This document shows positions 50,692 to 59,547 of a stretch of DNA of 64,000 nt, one piece after another. The stretch covers positions 2,976,001 to 3,040,000 of the forward strand of contig NZ_PJMX01000001.1 in assembly GCF_002846415.1 (NCBI RefSeq), read 5' to 3'. A program made the position numbers and the translations under genes. Numbering within the stretch: the first letter of the stretch is position 1; each line of letters begins with the position of its first letter. This DNA comes from Streptomyces sp. TLI_146 (GTDB lineage Bacteria; Actinomycetota; Actinomycetes; Streptomycetales; Streptomycetaceae). Under the pieces are notes generated by a model. That model ran no database searches. It worked only from the letters and a program-made list of their open reading frames with translations, and was not told the DNA's origin.

Positions 50692-53600
50692 ATGTCGCAG
50701 TACCGCCAGGTGCCCGCCCAGGTCGACTTGCCCGCGCTGGAGCACGCCGTGCTCGACTTCTGGCGCGAGGCGAAGGTCTTCGCCAAGAGCCTCGAACAGT
50801 CCGAGGGCCGCCCCGAGTGGGTCTTCTACGAGGGCCCGCCGACCGCCAACGGCATGCCCGGGGCCCACCACATCGAGGCCCGCGTCTTCAAGGACGTCTT
50901 CCCGCGCTTCAGGACCATGCAGGGCTACCACGTGGCCCGCAAGGCCGGCTGGGACTGCCACGGCCTGCCGGTCGAGCTCGCCGTCGAGAAGGAGCTCGGC
51001 TTCAACGGCAAGAAGGACATCGAGGCGTACGGCATCGCCGAGTTCAACGCCAAGTGCCGCGAGTCCGTGACCCGCCACACCGACGCCTTCGCCGAGCTCA
51101 CGACCCGGATGGGCTACTGGGTCGACCTGGACGACGCCTACCGGACGATGGACCCCGAGTACGTGGAGTCCGTCTGGTGGTCCCTGAAGGAGATCTTCAA
51201 CAAGGGCCTGCTCACCCAGGACCACCGCGTCGCCCCCTGGTGCCCGCGCTGCGGCACCGGCCTGTCCGACCACGAGCTGGCGCAGGGGTACGAGACGGTC
51301 GTCGACCCCTCGGTCTTCGTCCGCTTCCCGCTGACCGGCGGCCCCCTCGCGGGCGAGGCGGCGCTCCTGGTGTGGACGACCACGCCGTGGACGCTGGTCT
51401 CCAACACCGCCGTGGCGGCCCACCCCGAGGTCACGTACGTGGTCGCCACCAATGGCGAGGAGAAGCTGGTCGTCGCCCAGCCGCTCCTGGAGAAGGCGCT
51501 CGGCGAGGGCTGGGAGGCCACCGGGCAGACCTTCACGGGCGCCGAGATGGAGCGCTGGACCTACCAGCGCCCCTTCGAGCTCGTCGACTTCCCGAGCGCG
51601 AGCGAGGGAAGCAATGAGCACAGCCCCGGGTCCGCGCACTACGTCGTCAACGCCGAGTACGTGACGACCGAGGACGGTACGGGTCTGGTCCACCAGTCCC
51701 CCGCCTTCGGCGCCGACGACCTCCTGGTCTGCAAGGCGTACGGGCTGCCGGTGGTGAACCCGGTCCGCCCCGACGGCACCTTCGAGGAGGACGTCCCGCT
51801 GGTCGGCGGCGTCTTCTTCAAGAAGGCCGACGAGAAGCTGACCCAGGACCTGGCCGACCGCGGCCTCCTCTTCCGCCACGTGCCGTACGAGCACAGCTAC
51901 CCGCACTGCTGGCGCTGCCACACCGCGCTGCTCTACTACGCGCAGCCGTCCTGGTACATCCGCACCACCGCCGTCAAGGACGCGATGCTGCGGGAGAACG
52001 AGAAGACCAACTGGTTCCCTGACTCCGTCAAGCAGGGCCGCTTCGGCGACTGGCTGAACAACAACATCGACTGGGCGCTCTCCCGCAACCGCTACTGGGG
52101 CACCCCGCTGCCGATCTGGCGCTGCGAGGACGACCACCTGACCTGCGTCGGTTCGCGCGCCGAGCTGAGCGAGCTGTCCGGCACCGACCAGACGGACCTC
52201 GACCCGCACCGCCCGTACATCGACGACGTCACCTTCACCTGCACGGCCGAGGGCTGCTCGCACACGGCGGTCCGCGTCCCCGAGGTGATCGACGCCTGGT
52301 ACGACTCGGGCTCGATGCCGTTCGCGCAGTGGGGCTACCCGTACAAGAACAAGGAACTGTTCGAGAGCCGCTACCCGGCGCAGTTCATCAGCGAGGCCAT
52401 CGACCAGACCCGCGGCTGGTTCTACACGCTGATGGCGGTCGGCACCCTGGTCTTCGACAAGTCGTCGTACGAGAACGTGGTGTGCCTGGGCCACATCCTC
52501 GCCGAGGACGGCCGCAAGATGTCCAAGCACCTGGGCAACATCCTCCAGCCCATCCCGCTCATGGACCAGCACGGCGCGGACGCGGTGCGCTGGTTCATGG
52601 CGGCCGGCGGCTCCCCGTGGGCCGCGCGCCGCGTGGGCCACGGAACCATCCAGGAGGTCGTCCGCAAGACGCTCCTCACGTACTGGAACACGGTGGCCTT
52701 CCAGGCGCTGTACGCGCGTACGTCCAACTGGGCGCCCAGCGCGGCCGACCCGGCCCCGGCGGACCGCACGGTCCTGGACCGCTGGCTGCTGAGCGAGCTG
52801 AACACGCTGGTCGACCAGGTGACGCAGGCCCTGGAGGCGTACGACACCCAGCGCGCGGGCAAGCTCCTGTCGGCGTTCGTGGACGACCTGTCCAACTGGT
52901 ACGTGCGCCGTTCGCGGCGCCGGTTCTGGCAGGGCGACAAGGCGGCGCTTCGCACGCTGCACGACGTGGTGGAGACCGTCACGCGCCTGCTCGCCCCGCT
53001 GACCCCGTTCATCACCGAGCGGGTGTGGCAGGACATGGTGGTCCCCGTGACCCCGGACGCCCCGGAGTCGGTGCACCTCTCCTCCTGGCCGAAGGCGGAC
53101 GCGTCGGCGATCGACGCGACCCTGTCGCAGCAGATGCTGCTGGTGCGGCGTCTGGTGGAGCTGGGCCGCGCCACGCGCGCGGAGTCGGGCGTCAAGACGC
53201 GCCAGCCGCTGTCGCGCGCGCTGGTGGCCGTGGCGGGCTTCGAGTCGCTCTCGCCGGAGCTGCACGCGCAGATCACGGAGGAACTGAACGTCTCGTCCCT
53301 GGCCTCCCTGTCCGAGGTCGGCGGCTCCCTGGTCGACACCACGGCCAAGGCCAACTTTCGGGCGCTCGGCAAGCGGTTCGGCAAGGGCGTCCAGGACGTG
53401 GCCAAGGCGGTCGCGGCGGCCGACGCGGCGGCGCTGTCGGCGTCCCTGCGCGACACGGGTACGGCGTCGGTCCAGGTGGGCGACGAGGAGGTCGTGCTCG
53501 CCCCCGACGAGGTGATCATCACGGAGACGCCGCGTGAGGGCTGGTCGGTGGCGTCCGACTCGGGCGCGACGGTCGCGCTCGACCTGGAGATCACGCCGGA

Positions 53601-53865
53601 GCTGCGGCTCGCGGGCCTGGCCCGGGACGCGATCCGGCTGATCCAGGAGGCACGCAAGAACAGCGGGCTCGATGTGGCGGACCGGATCGCGGTCCGGTGG
53701 GAGTCCTCGGACGCCTCGGTCGTCTCGGCGCTCTCCGCTCACGCGGAACTGATCGCGGAGGAGGTCCTGGCGACGGACTACGCGTCGGGGGCGGCTGACG
53801 ACACGTACGGCGAGCCGTTCACGGACGAGGCCCTGTCGCTGACGTTCCGCCTGCGCAAGGCGTAA
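50692..53865 (+). CDS. ileS: Isoleucyl-tRNA synthetase, IleRS2 type
   Basis: A 1057-residue class I synthetase that charges tRNA(Ile). The class I HIGH motif is replaced by GAHH (residues 57-60, in MPGAHHIEARVF); the KMSKS motif reads DGRKMSKHLGN (around residue 606). The CP1 editing domain is present (VWTTTPWTLVSNTAVAAHP, DGTGLVHQSPAFGADD), and a long C-terminal tRNA-binding region replaces the zinc finger of IleRS1. IleRS2 enzymes, eukaryote-like, are typically less sensitive to mupirocin. ATG 50692 has GGAGG eight bases upstream, within the T-box-controlled hairpin. Confidence 0.97.
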   Translation: MSQYRQVPAQVDLPALEHAVLDFWREAKVFAKSLEQSEGRPEWVFYEGPPTANGMPGAHHIEARVFKDVFPRFRTMQGYHVARKAGWDCHGLPVELAVEKELGFNGKKDIEAYGIAEFNAKCRESVTRHTDAFAELTTRMGYWVDLDDAYRTMDPEYVESVWWSLKEIFNKGLLTQDHRVAPWCPRCGTGLSDHELAQGYETVVDPSVFVRFPLTGGPLAGEAALLVWTTTPWTLVSNTAVAAHPEVTYVVATNGEEKLVVAQPLLEKALGEGWEATGQTFTGAEMERWTYQRPFELVDFPSASEGSNEHSPGSAHYVVNAEYVTTEDGTGLVHQSPAFGADDLLVCKAYGLPVVNPVRPDGTFEEDVPLVGGVFFKKADEKLTQDLADRGLLFRHVPYEHSYPHCWRCHTALLYYAQPSWYIRTTAVKDAMLRENEKTNWFPDSVKQGRFGDWLNNNIDWALSRNRYWGTPLPIWRCEDDHLTCVGSRAELSELSGTDQTDLDPHRPYIDDVTFTCTAEGCSHTAVRVPEVIDAWYDSGSMPFAQWGYPYKNKELFESRYPAQFISEAIDQTRGWFYTLMAVGTLVFDKSSYENVVCLGHILAEDGRKMSKHLGNILQPIPLMDQHGADAVRWFMAAGGSPWAARRVGHGTIQEVVRKTLLTYWNTVAFQALYARTSNWAPSAADPAPADRTVLDRWLLSELNTLVDQVTQALEAYDTQRAGKLLSAFVDDLSNWYVRRSRRRFWQGDKAALRTLHDVVETVTRLLAPLTPFITERVWQDMVVPVTPDAPESVHLSSWPKADASAIDATLSQQMLLVRRLVELGRATRAESGVKTRQPLSRALVAVAGFESLSPELHAQITEELNVSSLASLSEVGGSLVDTTAKANFRALGKRFGKGVQDVAKAVAAADAAALSASLRDTGTASVQVGDEEVVLAPDEVIITETPREGWSVASDSGATVALDLEITPELRLAGLARDAIRLIQEARKNSGLDVADRIAVRWESSDASVVSALSAHAELIAEEVLATDYASGAADDTYGEPFTDEALSLTFRLRKA

Positions 53866-53879
53866 CGCGCGCGACGCGA

Positions 53880-53918
53880 GCGGCCCGTCCCCGGAGGCAC
53901 CGGGGGCGGGCCGCTTTG
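53880..53918 (+). terminator. ileS terminator
   Basis: GCGGCCCGTCCCCGG pairs with CCGGGGGCGGGCCGC around a five-base loop, with a TTTGT tail. It starts 15 bases after the ileS stop codon. Confidence 0.85.
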
Positions 53919-53973
53919 TCCTGCCCCCACCCCGCCCCTTCCCGAAAGCCCTGGCCGGGCGGCCTGGCTCTTT

Positions 53974-54100
53974 GTCTGCGGACCGCAGATGGCTGGTCGC
54001 GCAGTTCCCCGCGCCCCTAGGCGGCTAGGGGCGCGGGGCTGTGACATGTGCGGCTCCGCCGCGTGGGCGCGAGCAACCCACCACACACCCGCAGACAAAC
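53974..54100. repeat. Intergenic palindromic repeat, locus 7 (interrupted)
   Basis: The forward arm is complete (53993-54018, CTGGTCGCGCAGTTCCCC and following). In the reverse arm, the GGGGCGCGGGG portion is followed by repeat B instead of AACTGCG, after which CGCGAGCAACCCA resumes. It looks like one repeat inserted into another. Confidence 0.75.
54037..54066. repeat. Short repeat B, copy nested in locus 7
   Basis: Matches 30687-30716 at 29 of 30 positions (GGCTGTGACATGTGCGG, then CTCCGCCGCGTGG). It replaces the AACTG of the host repeat arm. Confidence 0.75.
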
Positions 54101-54124
54101 AGCAGGCCGCCCCGCCGCAGGCGC

Positions 54125-54166
54125 AAAAAAGGGCCGGGCCCCCGGAAATCCGGGGGCCCGGCCCTT
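54125..54166 (-). terminator. divIVA terminator
   Basis: A perfect 17-base-pair stem, AAGGGCCGGGCCCCCGG paired with its complement around an AAAT loop. It is followed on the minus strand by a run of T (seen as AAAAAA on plus), the classic intrinsic terminator form. Confidence 0.92.
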
Positions 54167-54209
54167 CAGCCTGCCGACGGCTGTGCGCGGAGTGCGCGCG
54201 TACCGCCCG

Positions 54210-55415
54210 TCAGTTGTCGTCCTCGTCGATCAGGAAGCCCCGCATCGGAGAGGGAGCCTGCTGCATCGGCGACGGCCCCTGCGGCCGCACCGGCGCCATC
54301 GGCTGCGTCATCGCGGGCGACATCTGCTGCTGCCCGCCGTAGGAGGGAGCGCCGCCCATCGACGGCTGCCCGCCCATGGTGTGCCCGCCCATCGAACCGG
54401 CACTGGCCGACGCCATCGACCCGCTCATCTGCGGAGCCGGCGGCAGCGACGCGGTCGCCGGGGTGCGCGGCGGAGCCAGCGAGTCGTCCGCCTGGGTCTC
54501 CAGCTGGCGCAGCTGCGACTCCAGGTAGGACTTCAGTCGCGTACGGTACTCGCGCTCGAAGCCGCGCAGGTCCTCGACCTTGCGCTCAAGGGTGGCGCGG
54601 GCGGACTCCAGGGAGCCCATCGCGACGCGGTGCTTCTCCTGCGCGTCCCGCTCCAGCGCGTCGGCCTTGGCGCGGGCGTCCCGCTCCAGGCCCTCGGCGC
54701 GCGACCGGGCCTCGCCGACGATCTTGTTGGCCTCGGAGCGGGCCTCGGCGATCGCCTGGTCGGCGGTCTGCTGGGCCAGCGACAGGACGCGCGCGGCGCT
54801 GTCGCCGCCGGGGCCCTGGCCGGGCTGGGACATCTGCGGGCCGTGGCCGCCCATGGGGCCGCCCATCGGCTGGCCCATGGGGCCCTGGCCGAGCTGGTTC
54901 TGGCCCATCTGGTTCTGGCCCATCGGACCCTGACCCATGGGGCCCTGGCCCATCGGACCCTGGCCGAGCTGGTTCTGGCCCATCGGACCCTGGCCCATGG
55001 GGCCCTGGCCCATCTGGTTCTGGCCCATGGGGCCCTGGCCGTGCTGGCCCTGCGGGCCGTGGCCACCGGGACCGGCGGGCAGCTGCGGGGCGCCGCTCGG
55101 CAGCTGGGGCGGGCCCATCTGCGGCTGCTGCTGCTGCACCTGCGGGGGTCCGGATATGGCGGCGGGCACGGGGGCGCCCGGACCGCGCTGGTCCTGCGGC
55201 TCCGGCTTGCGCATACCCTGCTGCTGCTGGTTCTGCGCGGCGGCACGCGTCGCGGCGGCCAGCTTGGCGCGCAGGTCCTCGTTCTCGCGAAGCAGGCGGG
55301 TCAGTTCGGCTTCGACCTCGTCCAGGAAGGCATCGACCTCGTCCTCGTCGTAGCCTTCTCGGAGCCGGACGGTCGTGAACTGCTTGTTCCGCACGTCCTC
55401 AGGGGTCAGCGGCAT
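54210..55415 (-). CDS. divIVA: DivIVA polar growth scaffold
   Basis: DivIVA marks hyphal tips and directs polar wall growth in Streptomyces. The 401-residue protein has the conserved N-terminal domain (LTPEDVRNKQFTTVRLREGY, then DEDEVDAFLDEVEAELTRLL), and a central Gln/Pro/Gly/Met region of about 135 residues built from MGQGPMGQ-type repeats. A long coiled coil follows (about 205-320, ADQAIAEARSEANKIVGEARS). The tail is Met/Gly/Pro-rich and ends RGFLIDEDDN. The repeat number is likely to vary between strains. Next gene upstream is yggT. Confidence 0.95.
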   Translation of the reverse strand: MPLTPEDVRNKQFTTVRLREGYDEDEVDAFLDEVEAELTRLLRENEDLRAKLAAATRAAAQNQQQQGMRKPEPQDQRGPGAPVPAAISGPPQVQQQQPQMGPPQLPSGAPQLPAGPGGHGPQGQHGQGPMGQNQMGQGPMGQGPMGQNQLGQGPMGQGPMGQGPMGQNQMGQNQLGQGPMGQPMGGPMGGHGPQMSQPGQGPGGDSAARVLSLAQQTADQAIAEARSEANKIVGEARSRAEGLERDARAKADALERDAQEKHRVAMGSLESARATLERKVEDLRGFEREYRTRLKSYLESQLRQLETQADDSLAPPRTPATASLPPAPQMSGSMASASAGSMGGHTMGGQPSMGGAPSYGGQQQMSPAMTQPMAPVRPQGPSPMQQAPSPMRGFLIDEDDN

Positions 55416-55470
55416 CTCTTCTTCACCTCTACGTAGTCGTCGGCAGTCGGCAGGACCGTGTCGCTCACAT

Positions 55471-55761
55471 CTATCTCCCCACGCTGGTGACGATGGAGAT
55501 CAGGATGTACACGATGATCATCAGAACGAAGAAGGACAGGTCGAGTGCCACGCCCCCGAGACGCAGCGGCGGAATGAACCGCCGCAGAAGCTTGAGCGGT
55601 GGATCGGTGACAGTGTAGGTGGCCTCAAGAACGACCACCATCGCCTTGCCGGGTTCCCATGAACGTGCGAACTGCAAGACGTAGTCCATGACGAGCCGGA
55701 AGATCAGCACGATGAGGAAGCACATCAGCGCGATGTAGACCACATCCAGTGCGACGCCCAT
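55471..55761 (-). CDS. yggT: YggT-family membrane protein
   Basis: 96 residues with two membrane segments (VVYIALMCFLIVLIFRLVMD and LDLSFFVLMIIVYILISIV) and the linking motif VTDPPLKLLRRFIPPLRLGG, the YggT signature. Conserved between sepF and divIVA in Gram-positive bacteria; an accessory role at the division site or cell pole is suggested by position. Confidence 0.92.
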   Translation of the reverse strand: MGVALDVVYIALMCFLIVLIFRLVMDYVLQFARSWEPGKAMVVVLEATYTVTDPPLKLLRRFIPPLRLGGVALDLSFFVLMIIVYILISIVTSVGR

Positions 55762-55829
55762 CTCGCGCTTCCCTCTCCCCTTGCTCTGTGCCCCCGGCCC
55801 CTTGGCCGGATCGTTCCCGGTGTCGTGTC

Positions 55830-56447
55830 TCAGCTCTGGTTGAAGAAACCGCCCTCTGCGATACGGGCCTTGTCCTCCGCCGTGACATCGACGTTAGCAG
55901 GCGACAACAGGAACACCTTCTGCGTCACCCGTTCAATGCTGCCGTGCAAACCAAACACAAGACCGGCGGCAAAGTCGACAAGTCGCTTCGCATCGGTGTC
56001 GTCCATCTCGGTGAGGTTCATGATCACCGGCGTGCCCTCGCGGAAGTGTTCCCCGATGGTACGGGCCTCGTTGTAGGTCCGCGGGTGCAGCGTGGTGATG
56101 CGGTAGGGCTCCCGCTCGGACACGACCTTGGGCATGATCACCGGTGCGTTCTTCTCCAGGCTCGGACGTTCAGGTGTGATGGATGCCACGGGGGCGATTC
56201 GCGCCGGACGCCCCGATTCCGCGGGCATCACGGCTGCGTGCGCGACCGGTTCACGGGGAGCCGGCGGCTGTACGGCTCGTACCGGTTCGTCCCGTTCGAC
56301 CTGATGCGGAGGCTGGTGCCGGCGGCGGTCCCGCTCGGGCTCCGGCTCGGGTTCGAACTCGTCATCGGGGTCGAACCCCGGGCCGTCGTACCCATCGTCC
56401 TCCACGAGACCGAGGTAGACCGCCATCTTGCGCATCGCGCCGGCCAT
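55830..56447 (-). CDS. sepF: Cell division protein SepF
   Basis: SepF binds FtsZ and the membrane and helps form the Z ring. The 205-residue protein starts [18 protein letters not shown] (membrane-binding amphipathic helix), has an acidic/proline linker, and then the SepF core: [42 protein letters not shown], and [13 protein letters not shown]. The start at 56447 is followed by a near methionine (MRKM), a possible alternative. It lies 142 bases downstream of yggS. Confidence 0.95.
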   Translation of the reverse strand: MAGAMRKMAVYLGLVEDDGYDGPGFDPDDEFEPEPEPERDRRRHQPPHQVERDEPVRAVQPPAPREPVAHAAVMPAESGRPARIAPVASITPERPSLEKNAPVIMPKVVSEREPYRITTLHPRTYNEARTIGEHFREGTPVIMNLTEMDDTDAKRLVDFAAGLVFGLHGSIERVTQKVFLLSPANVDVTAEDKARIAEGGFFNQS

Positions 56448-56589
56448 GCTCCGATTCCTCCGCTCTGTGGTGGATCGCCCTTGTCGCCAAATGTCGCTGT
56501 GTCACCAAGTGCCCACGATCCACTAGGTCTGCCCACCGATGAGTGGGAATGACCATATTTTCTGCTGTGGTCCGACTTGCTTCGCGACG

Positions 56590-57312
56590 TTACCCGAGCC
56601 GGGGTCGGACTCCGAGTACCGCCGTACCGACGCGTACATGTGTCGCTCCGGCCGCAACAGCCTCTTCGAGGTCCGCACTCATCCCTGCTGACACCATGTT
56701 CGCAGCCGGATGAGCGCGGCGCAGGTCAGTCGACAAATCCATCAGCCGCTCGAATGCGGCCCGTTCGCGGCCCGCGTACTCGCCCGCCAGCGGCGCCACG
56801 GTCATCAGACCGTCCAGCCGCAGACCGGGCGCGTCCGCCACAAGTCCGGCCAACTGCTCGATTCCGTCGGGGGCGACGCCGCCCCGGTCGCCCCGCGCAC
56901 CCGACTCGGCGTCGAGCGCGACCTGGATGAGGCACCCCACCTCCCGCTCCGCCTTCACGGCGGCCGCGGAGAGCGCGGTGACCAGCCGGTCCCGGTCGAC
57001 GGACTGCACCAGATCCGCGTAAGTCACCACGGAACGGACCTTGTTCGTCTGGAGCTGGCCCACGAAGTGCCAGCGCAGATCCGGGAGGTCGGCGCAGGCC
57101 GCCGCCTTGGGGGCGGCGTCCTGGTCCCGGTTCTCGGCGACCTGACGCACCCCCAGCTCGTACAGGAGCCGGACGTCGCTAGCGGGGTAGGTCTTGGTGA
57201 CCACGATGAGCGTCACGTCGTCCCGCTTGCGCCCGACTGCCGCACAGGCCGCGGAGATACGTTCCTCCACCTGTGCCAGGTTCGCGGCGAGTTCCGCCTT
57301 ACGGTCCGTCAT
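56590..57312 (-). CDS. yggS: YggS-family PLP homeostasis protein
   Basis: A 240-residue TIM-barrel PLP-binding protein without enzyme activity of its own, involved in B6 balance. The cofactor lysine is in DDVTLIVVTKTYPASDVR; LRWHFVGQLQTNK and FERLMDLSTDLRRAHP then SAGMSADLEEAVAAGATHVRVG follow. The ATG at 57312 lies within the 3' end of pgeF (14-base overlap), with GGGAGAGGGAAG upstream. Confidence 0.94.
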   Translation of the reverse strand: MTDRKAELAANLAQVEERISAACAAVGRKRDDVTLIVVTKTYPASDVRLLYELGVRQVAENRDQDAAPKAAACADLPDLRWHFVGQLQTNKVRSVVTYADLVQSVDRDRLVTALSAAAVKAEREVGCLIQVALDAESGARGDRGGVAPDGIEQLAGLVADAPGLRLDGLMTVAPLAGEYAGRERAAFERLMDLSTDLRRAHPAANMVSAGMSADLEEAVAAGATHVRVGTAVLGVRPRLG

Positions 57313-58081
57313 GCCCGCTTCCCTCTCCCCCGGTCGCACCGGGCCCCTCGGCGTCGAGCCAGACGTATCCGGCGAGCCGCCCGGTGGTGCGGTCGCGGCG
57401 GTACGAGAAGTGGTCGTGCGATTCGAGCGTGCACACCCCCGACGGCTGCCGGTCCGTGATCCCGAGCGCCGCGAGCTGCGCGTGCACGCCCGCGGTGACG
57501 TCGACGGCCGGGGTCCCCCAGCTCGTCCGGGACCGGGCGGCCGGCTCGGCCGCGGCGACCTCGTCCCGCATCTCCGCCGGGACCTCGTAGCACTTGCCGC
57601 AGACGGCGGGCCCGGTCCGCGCGGTGATCCGGGACGGCTCGGCGCCGAGCGAGACCATCGCCGCGACCGCCGCGGGCACCACGCCCGCGACCATCCCGGG
57701 CCGCCCCGCGTGCGCGGCGGCCACCACCCCGGCGACCGGGTCGGCGAGGAGGACGGGCGTGCAGTCGGCGGTCAGGACCGCGAGGGCGAGCCCGCGACGG
57801 GCGGTCACCACCGCGTCCACCGCCGGGACCTCGGCGTCGGCGCCCCACGGCCCGTCCACCACGGCCACGTCCGGCGAGTGCACCTGGTTCATCCAGACCA
57901 CCAGGTCCGGGTCGAGCCCCAGCGCCTTGGCGGCGAGGCCGCGGTTGGTCCGGACCGCGGCGGGGTCGTCGCCGACCGCGCCGCCCAGGTTGAGCTCCTC
58001 GTACGGAGCGGCGCTCACTCCGCCCCACCGGTCGGTGAAGGCGAAGTGCGCGCCGCTCGCGAGGATGTGCTGCCCTATCAC
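57299..58081 (-). CDS. pgeF: Peptidoglycan editing factor PgeF (laccase-domain protein)
   Basis: A 260-residue DUF152/YlmD protein. This family was long called a polyphenol oxidase, but PgeF removes misincorporated residues from muropeptide precursors. The metal or catalytic residues are in [41 protein letters not shown] and [11 protein letters not shown], with [10 protein letters not shown] near the end. The GTG at 58081 overlaps the ftsZ stop. Confidence 0.92.
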   Translation of the reverse strand: MIGQHILASGAHFAFTDRWGGVSAAPYEELNLGGAVGDDPAAVRTNRGLAAKALGLDPDLVVWMNQVHSPDVAVVDGPWGADAEVPAVDAVVTARRGLALAVLTADCTPVLLADPVAGVVAAAHAGRPGMVAGVVPAAVAAMVSLGAEPSRITARTGPAVCGKCYEVPAEMRDEVAAAEPAARSRTSWGTPAVDVTAGVHAQLAALGITDRQPSGVCTLESHDHFSYRRDRTTGRLAGYVWLDAEGPGATGGEGSGHDGP

Positions 58082-59271
58082 TTCAAGAAGTCCGGGACAT
58101 CCAGCTCTTCGGCCTGGCTGTCCTGGTACGGGCGGGCCGTCGGCACCTGCGGCGGGCTCGCCTCGCCGACCGGCGCGGTCTCGACCGGGGCCGGGGCCGG
58201 GGTCTCCTCGCGCGCGCTCACGGTGCCGAGTCCGCCCAGCGGGCGCTCGGGGGCGCGGACCGGCGCGGGCTCCTCGCGCTTGGCGGCGGTGGAGCCCAGC
58301 ACGTTGTCGCGGCGGGCGGGCGGCTGGCCGCCGTCGAACCCGGCCGCGATGACCGTGACCCGTACCTCGTCGCCCAGCGCGTCGTCGATGACCGCGCCGA
58401 AGATGATGTTGGCCTCGGGGTGGGCGGCCTCGCTGACCAGCTGCGCGGCCTCGTTGATCTCGAAGAGACCGAGGTCGGAGCCGCCGGAGATGGAGAGCAG
58501 CACACCGCGGGCGCCGTCGATGGACGCCTCCAGGAGCGGCGAGGAGATCGCCATCTCGGCGGCGGCCACCGCGCGGTCGTCGCCGCGCGCCGAGCCGATG
58601 CCCATGAGCGCCGAACCGGCCTCGGACATGACCGACTTGACGTCGGCGAAGTCGAGGTTGATCAGGCCCGGGGTGGTGATCAGGTCGGTGATGCCCTGGA
58701 CGCCGGAGAGCAGGACCTGGTCGGCCGACTTGAAGGCGTCGAGCACCGAGACCTGGCGGTCCGAGATGGACAGCAGCCGGTCGTTGGGGATGACGATGAG
58801 GGTGTCGACCTCTTCGCGGAGCTCGGCGATGCCGTCCTCCGCCTGGTTGGCGCGACGGCGGCCCTCGAAGGTGAACGGCCGGGTGACCACACCGATCGTG
58901 AGCGCGCCGAGCGAGCGCGCGATGTTGGCGACGACGGGTGCGCCGCCGGTGCCGGTGCCGCCGCCCTCTCCCGCGGTGACGAAGACCATGTCGGCCCCCT
59001 TGAGGACCTCCTCGATCTCCTCGCGGTGGTCCTCTGCCGCCTTGCGCCCGACTGCCGGGTTGGCTCCGGCCCCGAGGCCGCGGGTGAGTTCACGGCCGAC
59101 GTCGAGCTTGACGTCGGCGTCGCTCATCAACAGAGCTTGTGCGTCGGTGTTGATCGCGATGAACTCGACGCCCTTGAGACCGACCTCGATCATTCGGTTG
59201 ATGGCATTGACACCACCGCCGCCGACACCGATGACCTTGATGACTGCGAGGTAGTTCTGCGGTGCTGCCAC
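58078..59271 (-). CDS. ftsZ: Cell division protein FtsZ
   Basis: The tubulin-like GTPase that forms the sporulation and vegetative septal rings. It is 397 residues, with [18 protein letters not shown], the tubulin signature GGGTGTGG at 103-110, and [11 protein letters not shown] with the T7-loop aspartates. A variable Pro-rich linker precedes the conserved C-terminal peptide LDVPDFLK, which docks partners such as SepF. GTG 59271 is preceded by GAGAGG at about eight bases. The 276-base upstream region should hold its developmental promoters. Confidence 0.98.
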   Translation of the reverse strand: MAAPQNYLAVIKVIGVGGGGVNAINRMIEVGLKGVEFIAINTDAQALLMSDADVKLDVGRELTRGLGAGANPAVGRKAAEDHREEIEEVLKGADMVFVTAGEGGGTGTGGAPVVANIARSLGALTIGVVTRPFTFEGRRRANQAEDGIAELREEVDTLIVIPNDRLLSISDRQVSVLDAFKSADQVLLSGVQGITDLITTPGLINLDFADVKSVMSEAGSALMGIGSARGDDRAVAAAEMAISSPLLEASIDGARGVLLSISGGSDLGLFEINEAAQLVSEAAHPEANIIFGAVIDDALGDEVRVTVIAAGFDGGQPPARRDNVLGSTAAKREEPAPVRAPERPLGGLGTVSAREETPAPAPVETAPVGEASPPQVPTARPYQDSQAEELDVPDFLK

Positions 59272-59366
59272 GTCGAAGGCCTCTCGCCTCGAGTTACGGG
59301 TCGTCACGTGCGGGTGTCGCACGGCGACGACGAATGCCGATGTGGGACGGTCCGAACGCCGACCCG

Positions 59367-59391
59367 AACCCTAACGTTGAAGTTTAGGGTT
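59367..59391. promoter_or_regulatory. Inverted repeat in the ftsZ upstream region
   Basis: AACCCTAA (59367-59374) and TTAGGGTT (59384-59391) flank a nine-base spacer, 96 bases before the ftsZ start. AT-rich for this genome; a regulator site or part of one of the ftsZ promoters. Confidence 0.45.
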
Positions 59392-59547
59392 ACCAATGTG
59401 TCTGTTCCTTGGACTCTTCCGAACAGGACACTAAGTCGACAAGTGGCGCACGTTCAACGAACACGCCGAACCTCCCGTTTTTCTTTTCACCCTATGTGAT
59501 CACCCGTAGCGATGACCAACCAGGGTGCTGGCCAGCGCATATGTGCG

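Larger units (their letters stand above)
53866..54209. other. Intergenic region after ileS with repeats and two terminators
   Basis: 344 bases between the convergent ileS and divIVA genes. It contains the ileS terminator, palindromic repeat locus 7 with a nested copy of repeat B, and the divIVA terminator. No gene seen. Confidence 0.7.

Noticed and set aside
50632..53742. Long minus-strand open frame antisense to ileS
   Set aside because: A shadow of ileS codon bias; the composition is low-complexity and has no family motifs.
54829..55040. Repeats within divIVA as a CRISPR-like or tandem array
   Set aside because: They are in-frame protein repeats (MGQGPMGQ type), not spaced direct repeats with unique spacers.
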